A stretch of DNA of 42,409 nucleotides from Mycolicibacterium pyrenivorans (GTDB lineage: Bacteria; Actinomycetota; Actinomycetes; Mycobacteriales; Mycobacteriaceae): contig NZ_JACKSH010000145.1 of NCBI RefSeq assembly GCF_025821625.1, positions 1-42,409 on the forward strand. The letters run 5' to 3'. A model generated the notes under the pieces. It was not told the DNA's origin. It made no database searches and was given only the letters and a program-made list of their open reading frames with translations. Positions 16,219-24,752 of the stretch are shown here, one piece after another. The number at the start of each line of letters is the position of its first letter. Within the stretch, counting starts at the first letter, position 1. A program made the position numbers and the translations under genes.

Positions 16219-17688
16219 CTAGCCGCGGCTCCAGGAACTCTGCGCCACCCAGGGCGAGGTCGTCGCCGCCAGCGACCAGGCGATGTCGGCGGGCACGTCG
16301 ACGACCTCGTAGCGCTTCACCCCGGCGGCGGTCGCCGCGATCAACGTGGCCACCCCCGCCCGGCGTTGCAGCAGTGTCTGGCGCACGGTCCAGCCGACGA
16401 TGCCGGCCGCGGCCACGCAGTCGCGGCGCCGCGCCAGGCTGCCCGCCCGCGCCACCAGCCAACCGTCACCCACCCGGTGCCCCAGCGACCGGCACCGGTC
16501 GACGGCGAGGAACACGCTGCCCACCGTGAGCAGCACCAGCGCAGGCCACACCCAGACCGCGACACCGGCCGTGGCGGCGGTGATCGCCGTTGCGGCGGCC
16601 ACCGCAGCGGGCAGCGCCATCGCCCTGGTCCAGCGCCGCCGGACCGCCGCGGGCCCGTGGGTGGTCAGCACGCCGGTGACGGCGTCCTGCCGGCCGATCA
16701 GGTCGGCCAGCACCGCCTCGGCGGTGCGCCGCGGGCACGGCGGCAGCAGCTGCGACGCCTCCCCGGCCCCGGCGACGCCGGTCATCACGGCATCCAGACG
16801 GGCGCCGCCGAACAGCCGGACCAGCAGTGGTTCCCGCAGCGTGCCGCCGCGCAGCCTGCGCATGTCGAAGGTGTGCTCACGAACCCGCAGCAGACCGTGA
16901 GAGAGGTGCAGGAGCTCGGCGTCGCGGCGGAGCTCCAGGTTGGCGTAGGCCAGCAGTGACTGCAACACCGACAGGGTCACGGAGGCGGCGAGCACCACCA
17001 GGGCGCCGATCACGACGCCCCCGAGCAGGCCGACCCCCTCCAGCGCCCCCGCACCCACCCGCGCCAGTCCCGAATCCTGCAGGGCTGCAACCACTCCCGT
17101 CTGGTAGACCACGCCGACCGCCGCGGCGATCATCAGCAGTCCGGTGAAGGTCAGCGGGCTGTAGCGCAGCCACGACGGCTGCCACCGGGCCAGCACCCGG
17201 CCCGGTGCGGCGGCGCGCTCGGCGTCGCCGCCGGCCGGTGCCAGCGAATCGGCCAGCAGCACGGCCCGCAATCCGGGCACCTCCCGCGCGGGTACCGCGT
17301 CGAGCGCGAACAAGGTGTCCCCGGCGGCCTCCCGCCCGGTGCTGACCTGCACCACCGTGAGGCCGAGCAGCCGGTGCAACACCCGCGCATCCGTGGACAC
17401 CGAGCGAATTCTGTTGCGCGGCACCGAAAGCACGTTGCGCTGCAACACCCCGGTGCGCAGCTGCACATCGTCGGAGCCGATGCGGTAGGTCGTGGTGAAC
17501 CACCGCGCCAGACCGTATCCGACGATCAGGCCGATGCCGATCAGCGTCCAGACCGGGTTGCCGGTCGCCGACCCGAGCACCAGCGACCCGATCAGCACCG
17601 GGATCTGGCGCAGCACCTCGTGCACCGGGTGCACCAGCAGCATGCGCGGGCTCAGGCGGTGCCAGTCCTGCGCGGCAGCCTGGGTCAT
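16219..17688 (-). CDS. Membrane protein with bacterial PH domains (YdbT-like)
   Basis: A 489-residue integral membrane protein with repeated bPH2 (PF03703-type) domains separated by pairs of membrane helices. The first repeat is YRIGSDDVQLRTGVLQRNVL with VPRNRIRSVSTD, a second follows NLELRRDAELLHLSHGLLRV with DMRRLRG, and a third, weaker one is near the C-terminus (HRVGDGWLVARAGSLARRRD). Bacillus YdbS/YdbT are paired in the same way and have a proposed role against bacteriocins; function in mycobacteria is unknown. The open frame extends to 18117, but the ATG at 17688 overlaps the stop of the small PH-domain gene (ATGA), so the two are co-translated and probably form one complex. Confidence 0.85.
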   Translation of the reverse strand: MTQAAAQDWHRLSPRMLLVHPVHEVLRQIPVLIGSLVLGSATGNPVWTLIGIGLIVGYGLARWFTTTYRIGSDDVQLRTGVLQRNVLSVPRNRIRSVSTDARVLHRLLGLTVVQVSTGREAAGDTLFALDAVPAREVPGLRAVLLADSLAPAGGDAERAAAPGRVLARWQPSWLRYSPLTFTGLLMIAAAVGVVYQTGVVAALQDSGLARVGAGALEGVGLLGGVVIGALVVLAASVTLSVLQSLLAYANLELRRDAELLHLSHGLLRVREHTFDMRRLRGGTLREPLLVRLFGGARLDAVMTGVAGAGEASQLLPPCPRRTAEAVLADLIGRQDAVTGVLTTHGPAAVRRRWTRAMALPAAVAAATAITAATAGVAVWVWPALVLLTVGSVFLAVDRCRSLGHRVGDGWLVARAGSLARRRDCVAAAGIVGWTVRQTLLQRRAGVATLIAATAAGVKRYEVVDVPADIAWSLAATTSPWVAQSSWSRG

Positions 17689-18185
17689 GTGGCGTCCTCG
17701 GCGCCGAGCGCGGCGATGTCGGTCAACTGCGCGACCACCCTGTCGGCGACGTCGGAGTCCAGCGCCACGATCCGCACGGCGCCGGCCGACGACGCCGTCG
17801 TCACCGTCACGTTGGCCAGACCGAACAGCCGGTCCAGCGGACCGCGGTAGGTGTCGACGGTCTGCACCCGCGAGATCGGGGCGATCCTGCGCTCCTGCAC
17901 CAGCCAGCCCGAGCGGGTGTACACCGCGGTGGGGTCCACGTCCCACCGGTGCACGCGGTAGCGCCACAGCGGGACCACGAGCACGAACACCGCGATGCCC
18001 GCGACGGTGCCGACCGCGGCGAGCACGTGCAGCCACGCGAACCGGCCGTCCACGGCAACCCACACGATCTGCGCCACCACCGCGAACAGCCACGGAATCG
18101 CCGCCCCGATCGCCCACACCAGCGGCGCCTTGCGGCTCGGACGGTGCGCCGGTTCAACGAGGTGCATGTATCGAGCATGGCCCAT
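17685..18185 (-). CDS. Small membrane protein with PH domain (YdbS-like)
   Basis: A 166-residue protein with two membrane helices (residues about 22-45 and 52-75) and one bPH2 domain (WRYRVHRWDVDPTAVYTRSG, ISRVQTVDTYRGPLDRLFGL, VTVTTASSAG). Partner of the overlapping larger PH-domain gene. The ATG at 18185 is used; an ATG six codons later (18167) is also possible. It diverges from an SDR gene with only 23 nt between starts, so the two promoters overlap. Confidence 0.85.
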   Translation of the reverse strand: MGHARYMHLVEPAHRPSRKAPLVWAIGAAIPWLFAVVAQIVWVAVDGRFAWLHVLAAVGTVAGIAVFVLVVPLWRYRVHRWDVDPTAVYTRSGWLVQERRIAPISRVQTVDTYRGPLDRLFGLANVTVTTASSAGAVRIVALDSDVADRVVAQLTDIAALGAEDAT

Positions 18186-18196
18186 CGACGGCTCAG

Positions 18197-18202
18197 TATG
18201 TT
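18197..18202 (+). promoter_or_regulatory. -10 box of the SDR gene (leaderless)
   Basis: TATGTT ends 6 nt before the ATG at 18209, fitting a leaderless mycobacterial promoter that drives the SDR-moeA pair. It sits in the very short divergent gap. Confidence 0.45.
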
Positions 18203-18208
18203 GAACCC

Positions 18209-19147
18209 ATGAGTGCCAAATGGACTGCCGCCGACGTGCCCGACCAATCCGGCAGGGTCGCCGTGGTCACCGGCGCCAACACCGGGATCGGCTACGAAGC
18301 CGCCGCCGTGCTCGCGCGCAAGGGTGCCGGCGTCGTCATCGCGTCGCGCAACCTCGAGAAGGCGCGGGAGGCGGCGCGGCGCATCGAGGCGGCCCATCCG
18401 CACGCCGACGTCGCGCTGCAGGAGCTGAACCTGGCGTCGCTGGCCAGCGTGCGCACCGCCGCGGACGAACTGCGCGCGGCGTATCCGCGGATCGACCTGC
18501 TGATCAACAACGCCGGGGTGATGTACCCGCCCAAGCAGACCACCGACGACGGCTTCGAGCTGCAGTTCGGCACCAACCACCTCGGCCACTTCGCACTTAC
18601 CGGCCTGCTGCTTGACACCCTGCTGCCGGTCGAGGGCTCGCGGGTGGTGACCGTCGCCAGCATCGCCCACAACATCCAGGGCGGCATCCACTTCGACGAC
18701 CTGCAGTGGGAACGCAGCTACAACCGCGTCGCCGCCTACGGGCAGTCCAAGCTGGCGAACCTGATGTTCACCTACGAGCTGCAGCGCAGGCTGGCCGCCG
18801 CGTCGTCCGAGTCCCCTTCCAGGGAAGCGCACACGATCGCCGTCGCCGCCCACCCCGGCATCTCCAACACCGAGCTGATGCGCCACATCCCCGGCACGGG
18901 GCTTCCCGGTTTCATCAAGCTCGCCGGCCTGGTCACCAACAGCCCACCCGTCGGCGCTCTCGCCACGCTGCGGGCAGCCACGGATCCCGGGGTGACGGGC
19001 GGGCAGTACTACGGACCCTCCGGCTTCCGCGAGTTGGTGGGCCATCCGAAACTGGTGCAGTCCAACGCCAAGTCCCACGACGTCGCCGTGCAGCAGCGGC
19101 TGTGGACGGTGTCCGAGGAACTCACCGGCGTGAAGTTCGGGGTGTGA
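18209..19147 (+). CDS. Short-chain dehydrogenase, retinol-dehydrogenase-like
   Basis: A 312-residue SDR, probably the orthologue of M. tuberculosis Rv0439c by position. The cofactor motif is TGANTGIG, NNAG is present, the active site is a Ser in VASIAHN, and the YxxxK motif reads YGQSK. A basic residue after the second strand (SRNLEKA) suggests NADPH use. It resembles the protochlorophyllide reductase/retinol dehydrogenase-type SDRs; the substrate is unknown. The long frame open upstream (to 17492) is not used. The ATG at 18209 sits right after a -10 box and gives a normal N-terminus. The stop overlaps the moeA ATG, so the two are coupled. Confidence 0.9.
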   Translation: MSAKWTAADVPDQSGRVAVVTGANTGIGYEAAAVLARKGAGVVIASRNLEKAREAARRIEAAHPHADVALQELNLASLASVRTAADELRAAYPRIDLLINNAGVMYPPKQTTDDGFELQFGTNHLGHFALTGLLLDTLLPVEGSRVVTVASIAHNIQGGIHFDDLQWERSYNRVAAYGQSKLANLMFTYELQRRLAAASSESPSREAHTIAVAAHPGISNTELMRHIPGTGLPGFIKLAGLVTNSPPVGALATLRAATDPGVTGGQYYGPSGFRELVGHPKLVQSNAKSHDVAVQQRLWTVSEELTGVKFGV

Positions 19148-20337
19148 TGCGCTCCGTCGAAGAGCACCGGCGGGTGGTCGCCGCCCTGATCACCGCACGA
19201 CAGCCGGTGACCCTTCCGGTCGCCGAAGCCCTCGGCCTGGTTCTCGCCGAGGACGTGGTTGCCACGTTGTCGCTTCCGGGCTTCGACAACTCTGCGATGG
19301 ACGGGTACGCCGTCATCGGCGACGACATCGCGGCAGCGACGGACGACACCCCGGTGCGGCTGCCCGTCACCGAGGACATCCCGGCGGGCCGCACCGACAT
19401 CCCGACGATCACGGCGGGCACCGCGCACCGGATCATGACCGGCGCTCCGCTGCCCTCGGGCGCGACGGCGGTGGTCCCCGTGGAATCCACCGACGGCGCG
19501 ATCGACACCGTCACGATCAGGGCGAGCGTGCGGCCGGGCCAGCACGTCCGGCGCGCGGGTGAGGACGTCAGCGCGGGCACCACGGTGCTGCGCGCCGGCC
19601 AGGTGGTCACCCCCGCGGCGCTGGGGTTGGCGGCCGCGCTCGGGTTGAGCGAGCTGAAGGTGGTCCCGCGCCAGCGGGTGCTGGTGATGTCCACCGGCAC
19701 GGAACTGGTGGCGCCGGGCACGCCGCTGCAACCGGGCCAGATCTACGAGTCCAACGCGGTGATGCTGGCCGCGGCGGTCCGTGACGCCGGCGGCCACGTG
19801 GTCGCCTCGCCGATGACCGGCGACGACGCCGAGGTGTTCCGCGAGACACTGGCCGGCCACACCGGTGACGCCGACCTCGTCGTCACCACCGGCGGTGTCA
19901 GCGCCGGGGCCTACGAAGTCGTGAAGGACGCGCTGACGGGGACCGTCGAGTTCGTCAAGGTCGCGATGCAGCCGGGCATGCCGCAGGGTGCGGGCATCCT
20001 CGAGGACGGCACGCCGATCATCACGCTGCCGGGAAACCCGGTCAGCGCGCTGGTGTCCTTCGAGGTGTTCATCCGTCCGGCGCTACGGGCCGCGATGGGG
20101 CTGCCGAACCCCGGACGGCCGCGGCGCACCGCGGTGCTGACCGAGGACCTCACCTCGCCGCGCGGGAAACGCCAGTTCCGCCGCGGCGTGCTCGACGGGG
20201 ACACGGTGACCAGCTACGGCCCGCCCGCGTCCCATCATCTGCGCTGGCTGGCGTCGGCGAACTGCCTGCTGGAGCTCGACGAGGACACCGTGGAGGCGGC
20301 CGCGGGCGAGCGCGTGCAGGTGTGGGACCTGCGCTAG
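19147..20337 (+). CDS. moeA: Molybdopterin molybdenumtransferase MoeA
   Basis: A 396-residue cytoplasmic enzyme that inserts molybdate into adenylylated molybdopterin to give molybdenum cofactor. Conserved parts: FDNSAMDGYAV (domain I start), IMTGAPLPSGATAVVPVE, RRAGEDV, the MPT-binding domain with STGTELV, YESNAVML and TTGGVSAGAYE, and the C-terminal TLPGNPVSALVSFEVF. Length is usual. By position it matches moeA2 (Rv0438c). The ATG overlaps the SDR stop by one base, and the gene is followed after 60 nt by psd. Confidence 0.95.
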   Translation: MRSVEEHRRVVAALITARQPVTLPVAEALGLVLAEDVVATLSLPGFDNSAMDGYAVIGDDIAAATDDTPVRLPVTEDIPAGRTDIPTITAGTAHRIMTGAPLPSGATAVVPVESTDGAIDTVTIRASVRPGQHVRRAGEDVSAGTTVLRAGQVVTPAALGLAAALGLSELKVVPRQRVLVMSTGTELVAPGTPLQPGQIYESNAVMLAAAVRDAGGHVVASPMTGDDAEVFRETLAGHTGDADLVVTTGGVSAGAYEVVKDALTGTVEFVKVAMQPGMPQGAGILEDGTPIITLPGNPVSALVSFEVFIRPALRAAMGLPNPGRPRRTAVLTEDLTSPRGKRQFRRGVLDGDTVTSYGPPASHHLRWLASANCLLELDEDTVEAAAGERVQVWDLR

Positions 20338-20382
20338 CGGGACCTCACCTGGCGGCCTGCTCCTCGCGCAAGCGCTCGTCGG

Positions 20383-20388
20383 TAGAAT
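20383..20388 (+). promoter_or_regulatory. -10 box of the psd-pssA operon
   Basis: TAGAAT ends 9 nt before the psd ATG at 20398. Transcription would start at or just before the ATG. It offers a separate promoter for the phospholipid genes after moeA. Confidence 0.45.
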
Positions 20389-20397
20389 CGCTGCACG

Positions 20398-21096
20398 ATG
20401 GCCAGACGCCCCGACCTCAAGACAGGCCCAGAGCGACTCGTGGCCCTGGTGCGCTCCTCCGTTCCTCCCATGCACCCCGCGGGTCTGCCGTTCGTCGGTG
20501 CGAGCCTCGCGGTCGCTGCGGTGGCGCGCCGGAACCGCTGGCTGCGCCGCGCCGGGCTCGCCTCCGCGGCGGCCAACGCCGCCTTCTTCCGGCATCCGCC
20601 GCGGCAGCCACCGACCAGGCCCGGTCTCGTCGTCGCACCCGCCGACGGACTCATCTGCCTGATCGAGGAGGAGATACCGCCGGGCGAACTCGGCCTTCCC
20701 GCAACGCCGTTGCCGCGTATCAGCATCTTCCTGTCCCTGCTGGACGCCCACGTGCAGCGGGCCCCGATCGGCGGGGAGGTCGTCGCCGTCGCGCACCGCC
20801 CCGGGCTGTTCGTCTCCGCCGACCTTGCCGCCGCCAGCGAGGACAACGAACGCAACAGCGTCGTCATCCGCAGCGCCGAGGGCGCCGAGGTGATCGCCGT
20901 GCAGATCGCGGGCCTGCTCGCCCGCCGGATCGTCTGCGACGTCACGCCCGGCGACAAGATCGGCATCGGCGACACCTATGGCCTGATCCGGTACGGCTCA
21001 CGCCTGGACACCTACCTGCCCGCGGGCTCCAACATCCTCGTCGACGTGGGGCAGCGGGCACTGGCCGGCGAGACCGTGCTGGCCGAGTTGCCATGA
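20398..21096 (+). CDS. psd: Phosphatidylserine decarboxylase
   Basis: A 232-residue pyruvoyl-dependent enzyme that makes phosphatidylethanolamine from phosphatidylserine at the membrane. The self-cleavage triad is visible as Asp83 (PADG), His118 (LDAHVQRAP) and Ser201 in RYGSRLD. Ser201 would become the pyruvoyl group, splitting the chain into a long beta and a short alpha subunit. The GS cleavage site within a short proenzyme of this size is typical of actinobacterial PSDs. A hydrophobic stretch near residues 30-62 could be a membrane segment. The stop overlaps the pssA ATG (ATGA), joining consecutive steps of the pathway. Confidence 0.95.
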   Translation: MARRPDLKTGPERLVALVRSSVPPMHPAGLPFVGASLAVAAVARRNRWLRRAGLASAAANAAFFRHPPRQPPTRPGLVVAPADGLICLIEEEIPPGELGLPATPLPRISIFLSLLDAHVQRAPIGGEVVAVAHRPGLFVSADLAAASEDNERNSVVIRSAEGAEVIAVQIAGLLARRIVCDVTPGDKIGIGDTYGLIRYGSRLDTYLPAGSNILVDVGQRALAGETVLAELP

Positions 21097-21956
21097 TCAA
21101 GCCCCGCAAGCGCCGGATCAAGGCTCCCGTCATGAGCGTTCGCATCCTGCCGAGCGCGATGACGGTGGCCGCGATCTGCCTCGGCCTGTCGGCCGTCAAG
21201 TTCGCCCTCGACGGCCGGCCGACCGAGGCGATGGCCTTCCTGGCGATCGCCGCCATCCTCGACGCGCTCGACGGGCGGCTCGCCCGCGCGCTCAACGCGA
21301 CGTCACGGATGGGCGAGGAACTCGACTCCCTGGCCGACGCCGTGAATTTCGGTGTCGCACCGGCCTTCATCGTCTACGGCACGTTGTTGTCCACGTCCCG
21401 GATCGGCTGGATCGTGGTGCTGCTCTACGCGGTGTGCATCGTGCTGCGGCTGGCGCGGTTCAACGCGATGCTCGACATCGAACAACCCGACTACGAGAAG
21501 AAGTACTTCGTCGGCATGCCCGCCCCGGCGGGAGCGATCGGCGCGATCGGGCCCCTGGCCGCCAAGATGCAGTTCGGCGACGGCTGGTGGACGTCGGAGC
21601 CCGCCGTCGTCATCTGGATGATCGGTGTGTCGCTGCTGGTGGTCAGCACCCTGCCGATGCGCAAGATCCACACGTTCTCGGTGCCACCGAGTGCGGTTGC
21701 ACCGCTGCTGGCGCTGCTGGCCATCGGTGTCGCCGCGGCGATCCTGTACGGCTACATCGTGATCATCGCGATCATCGTCGCCTACGTCATCCACATCCCG
21801 TTCGCCATCCGCACCCGGCGGTTCCTCGCAGCACACCCGGAGGTGTGGGATGACAAACCACGACAGCAGCGCGCGGCGCGCCGGGCGATCCGGCGGGCCC
21901 AGCCGCACCGCCGGTCGATGATGCGACTCGGGCTGCGCAGGCCGCCGAGGAGCTGA
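21093..21956 (+). CDS. pssA: CDP-diacylglycerol-serine O-phosphatidyltransferase
   Basis: A 287-residue integral membrane enzyme that joins CDP-diacylglycerol and L-serine to give phosphatidylserine. The full CDP-alcohol phosphotransferase signature is present: Asp57-x2-Asp60-Gly61-x2-Ala64-Arg65-x8-Gly74-x3-Asp78-x3-Asp82. About eight hydrophobic segments are visible, and the C-terminus is basic and arginine-rich ([11 protein letters not shown]). The ATG at 21093 lies inside the psd stop; the frame open upstream of it is a shadow. The product feeds psd directly. Confidence 0.95.
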   Translation: MIKPRKRRIKAPVMSVRILPSAMTVAAICLGLSAVKFALDGRPTEAMAFLAIAAILDALDGRLARALNATSRMGEELDSLADAVNFGVAPAFIVYGTLLSTSRIGWIVVLLYAVCIVLRLARFNAMLDIEQPDYEKKYFVGMPAPAGAIGAIGPLAAKMQFGDGWWTSEPAVVIWMIGVSLLVVSTLPMRKIHTFSVPPSAVAPLLALLAIGVAAAILYGYIVIIAIIVAYVIHIPFAIRTRRFLAAHPEVWDDKPRQQRAARRAIRRAQPHRRSMMRLGLRRPPRS

Positions 21957-21957
21957 C

Positions 21958-24177
21958 GTGTCCCAGTTGGAGGACTCCGGGAACACGCGCCCGGACGCGC
22001 ATCTCACGCTCACCGCCCGGCTCAATACCTCGGCGCTGGACTCACGCCGCGGTGTGGTCCGGCTCCATCCGGAAGCCATTGCGGCGCTGGGAATCCGGGA
22101 GTGGGATGCGGTGTCGTTGACCGGCGCGCGCACCACGGCCGCGGTGGTCGGTATCGCACCTGCGGGCACCCCCACCGGCACCGCACTGCTCGACGACGTG
22201 ACGCTGTCGAACGCCGGCCTGCGGGAGGACACCTCGGTGCTCGTCGCTCCGGTCACCGTGTACGGCGCCCGTTCGGTGACGCTCAGCGGGTCCCGACTCG
22301 CCAGCCAGTCGATCGCCCCGGCCACGCTGCGTCAGGCGCTGCTGGGCAAGGTGATGACGGTCGGGGACACCGTGTCGCTGCTGCCCCGAGACCTCGGGCC
22401 GGGTACCTCGACCTCGCAGGCCAGCGCCGCACTGGCATCCTCTGTGGGCATCACCTGGACCTCCGAGTTGCTGACGGTGACGGGGGTGGATCCGTCCGGA
22501 CCCGTGAGCGTGCAACCCAATTCGCTGGTCAGCTGGGGTTCCCTCGCTGCGCCGGGACCGGTCACCCCGTCGCCGCCCGACCGGACCGGTCGGCACGTCG
22601 TCACCGAGCAGGCGCCGGCCATCGGCTTCGACGACCTCAAGGGTGCCCACGCCCAGGCGAGCCGTCTCACCGAGTGGCTCAAACTCGCGCTCGACCAGCC
22701 CGAGTTGCTCGAAAAGCTCGGCGCCACCGCCCATCTCGGTGTTCTCGTGTCCGGACCCGCCGGGGTGGGCAAGGCCACCATGGTGCGGACGGTCTGCGCC
22801 GACCGGCGGTTGGTCGAACTCGACGGGCCGGAGGTCGGATCGCTTCGCGCCGAGGACCGGCTGGAGAACGTGTCGTCGGCGGTGGCCACGGTGCGCGACG
22901 GCGGCGGCGTCCTGCTGATCACCGATGTCGACGCCCTGCTCCCGACGCCCGCCGACCCGGTGGCCACCCTGGTGCTCACCGAGTTGCGCTCGGCGATCTC
23001 CACCAAGGGGGTGGCGTTCGTCGCGACCTCGGCGGTACCCGACACCGTCGATCCCCGACTGCGGGCCCCCGACGTGTGCGACCGGGAGCTGGGCCTGAGC
23101 CTGCCCGACGGCGCGGTACGCAGGCAACTGCTCGAGGTGCTGCTGCGCGACGTCCCCGCCGAGGGGCTCGAGCTCGGTGAAATCGCGGAACGCACACCGG
23201 GATTCGTAGTCGCCGACCTCGCCGCACTGGTACGCGAGGCGGCACTGCGGGCGGCGGCGCGGGCCAGCGAGAACGGCGAGACCCCGGCGTTGCGGCAGGA
23301 GGATCTCACCGGTGCGCTCGGCGTCATCCGACCGCTGTCCCGGTCGGCCACCGAAGAGGTGTCCGTCGGTTCGGTGACGCTCGACGACGTCGGGGACATG
23401 GTCGACACCAAGCAGGCGCTCACCGAGGCCGTGCTGTGGCCGCTTCAGCACCCCGAGACGTTCGAGCGTCTCGGGGTGCTGCCGCCGCGTGGCGTGTTGC
23501 TGTACGGGCCTCCCGGCTGCGGCAAGACGTTCGTGGTCCGGGCGCTGGCCAGCTCGGGCCGGCTGAGCGTACACGCCGTCAAGGGCGCCGAACTGATGGA
23601 CAAGTGGGTGGGCTCGTCGGAGAAGGCGGTGCGCGAATTGTTCCGGCGCGCCCGCGATTCCGCGCCGTCGCTGGTGTTCCTCGACGAGATCGACGCGTTG
23701 GCACCGAGGCGTGGGCAGAGCTTCGACTCGGGCGTGACCGACCGCGTGGTGGCCGCGATGCTGACCGAGCTCGACGGGATCGAGCCGCTCAACGACGTGG
23801 TCGTGCTGGGCGCGACGAACCGCCCCGACCTGATCGACCCCGCCCTGCTGCGGCCGGGCCGGCTGGAGAAGCTGGTGTTCGTCGAACCGCCCGACGCCGA
23901 GGCCCGCACCCAGATCCTGCGCACCGCGGGCAAGTCGGTGCCGCTGGCCTCAGAAGGACCCGAAGCCGTGGACCTGGCGACGTTGGCCCTCGACCTCGAC
24001 GGTTACAGCGCCGCCGACTGCGTCGCCCTGCTACGCGAGGCCGCGCTGACGGCGATGCGCCGGTCGATCGACGCCGCCGACGTCACCGCCGCCGATGTCG
24101 CCGCGGCGCGCGAGTCGGTGCGGCCGTCGCTTGATCCCGTGCAGGTCGAAGCGCTGCGGGACTTCTCCGCACGCTGA
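21958..24177 (+). CDS. CDC48-like AAA ATPase with two AAA domains
   Basis: A 739-residue ATPase, probably the Rv0435c orthologue by position. A Cdc48-N-like double-psi barrel (about residues 20-200; VRLHPEAIAALGIREWDAVS) is followed by two AAA modules. The second is canonical: GPPGCGKTF, LVFLDEIDALAPRRG, and the arginine finger region ATNRPDLIDPALLRPGR, with an aromatic-free pore loop DKWVGSSEK. The first is degenerate: Walker A reads GPAGVGKAT, with Ala where Ser/Thr binds Mg, and Walker B reads LLITDVDAL without the catalytic Glu. It is expected to form hexamers that unfold proteins, with hydrolysis mainly in the second ring. The GTG start at 21958 is one base after the pssA stop and has AGGAG upstream. 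Confidence 0.92.
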   Translation: MSQLEDSGNTRPDAHLTLTARLNTSALDSRRGVVRLHPEAIAALGIREWDAVSLTGARTTAAVVGIAPAGTPTGTALLDDVTLSNAGLREDTSVLVAPVTVYGARSVTLSGSRLASQSIAPATLRQALLGKVMTVGDTVSLLPRDLGPGTSTSQASAALASSVGITWTSELLTVTGVDPSGPVSVQPNSLVSWGSLAAPGPVTPSPPDRTGRHVVTEQAPAIGFDDLKGAHAQASRLTEWLKLALDQPELLEKLGATAHLGVLVSGPAGVGKATMVRTVCADRRLVELDGPEVGSLRAEDRLENVSSAVATVRDGGGVLLITDVDALLPTPADPVATLVLTELRSAISTKGVAFVATSAVPDTVDPRLRAPDVCDRELGLSLPDGAVRRQLLEVLLRDVPAEGLELGEIAERTPGFVVADLAALVREAALRAAARASENGETPALRQEDLTGALGVIRPLSRSATEEVSVGSVTLDDVGDMVDTKQALTEAVLWPLQHPETFERLGVLPPRGVLLYGPPGCGKTFVVRALASSGRLSVHAVKGAELMDKWVGSSEKAVRELFRRARDSAPSLVFLDEIDALAPRRGQSFDSGVTDRVVAAMLTELDGIEPLNDVVVLGATNRPDLIDPALLRPGRLEKLVFVEPPDAEARTQILRTAGKSVPLASEGPEAVDLATLALDLDGYSAADCVALLREAALTAMRRSIDAADVTAADVAAARESVRPSLDPVQVEALRDFSAR

Positions 24178-24225
24178 GCCCTGCGCTGAGGTCCCTGCAG
24201 ACTCGACGGTCGCCGGGGAATGTAT

Positions 24226-24274
24226 CTTGACAGTGACTAGTTCTGGCGGCATAGTCGAACTAGTCACCGTCAAG
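24226..24274. promoter_or_regulatory. Large inverted repeat operator before the DUF1707 gene
   Basis: The arm CTTGACAGTGACTAGTTC (24226-24243) and the arm GAACTAGTCACCGTCAAG (24257-24274) are inverted copies with one mismatch in 18, separated by 13 nt. The left arm contains the -35 hexamer of the gene's promoter and the right arm covers the probable transcription start. This is a strong candidate for a regulator binding site; an RNA hairpin in the leader is a lesser alternative. Confidence 0.7.
24227..24255 (+). promoter_or_regulatory. Promoter of the DUF1707 gene
   Basis: TTGACA at 24227-24232, 17-nt spacer, CATAGT at 24250-24255. Ideal -35 and fair -10, with the ribosome site GGGAGGA at 24278-24284 before the ATG at 24288. 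Confidence 0.55.
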
Positions 24275-24287
24275 ATTGGGAGGAAGC

Positions 24288-24731
24288 ATGGCGACGGAGA
24301 TTCATGTATCGAGCACGCCCACCCTGCGCGCAGGCGATCGCGACCGGGAGGCCACCGCGGAAACGCTCGGGCAGGCCCTGGCCCAGGGGTACCTGGACAT
24401 ACCCGAATACGAGAACCGCCTGCAGAACACGTTCCGCGCCCAGACCACCCCTGAGCTGCGCCAACTCACGTCCGACCTGCCGGTCGCGCAGCTGCGCCGC
24501 AACGATCCGCGGCGTCACGCCGCCCGCCGGGCCGCCGCGCGCCGCGCCGTCCAGATCCACCTCGGGGCCTACCTGGCCATGGTCGTCATCGTGCTGACCG
24601 TCTGGCTCGCCGTCGGCCTGTCGGCCGGCGCCTGGTACTTCTGGCCGATCTGGCCCATCCTCGGCGCAGGCATCGGAGTCCTGGGGCATGCGCTGCCGAG
24701 CAGCTTCGCGTTCCCGGGGTGCAGGGCCTAG
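24288..24731 (+). CDS. DUF1707 and 2TM domain membrane protein
   Basis: A 147-residue protein. The N-terminal DUF1707 helical domain (about residues 10-65: RAGDRDREATAETLGQAL, GYLDIPEYENRL, LRQLTSDLP) is followed by a basic linker and two membrane helices (about 90-112 and 118-138). DUF1707 is an actinobacterial domain that often precedes membrane or regulatory modules; the biochemical role is unknown. The ATG at 24288 has a strong ribosome site (GGGAGGA); a TTG at 24276 would add four residues but overlaps that site. The elaborate inverted repeat in its promoter suggests tight control. Confidence 0.82.
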   Translation: MATEIHVSSTPTLRAGDRDREATAETLGQALAQGYLDIPEYENRLQNTFRAQTTPELRQLTSDLPVAQLRRNDPRRHAARRAAARRAVQIHLGAYLAMVVIVLTVWLAVGLSAGAWYFWPIWPILGAGIGVLGHALPSSFAFPGCRA

Positions 24732-24752
24732 CGACGGCTTCGGCGGGGTGTG

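Noticed and set aside
17689..18117. N-terminal extension of the larger PH-domain protein
   Set aside because: It is an arginine/glycine-rich shadow of the small PH-domain gene; ATG 17688 is coupled to that gene's stop.
22042..23574. Long minus-strand open frames opposite the AAA ATPase
   Set aside because: Antisense of a high-G+C gene; no recognisable motif or ribosome site.
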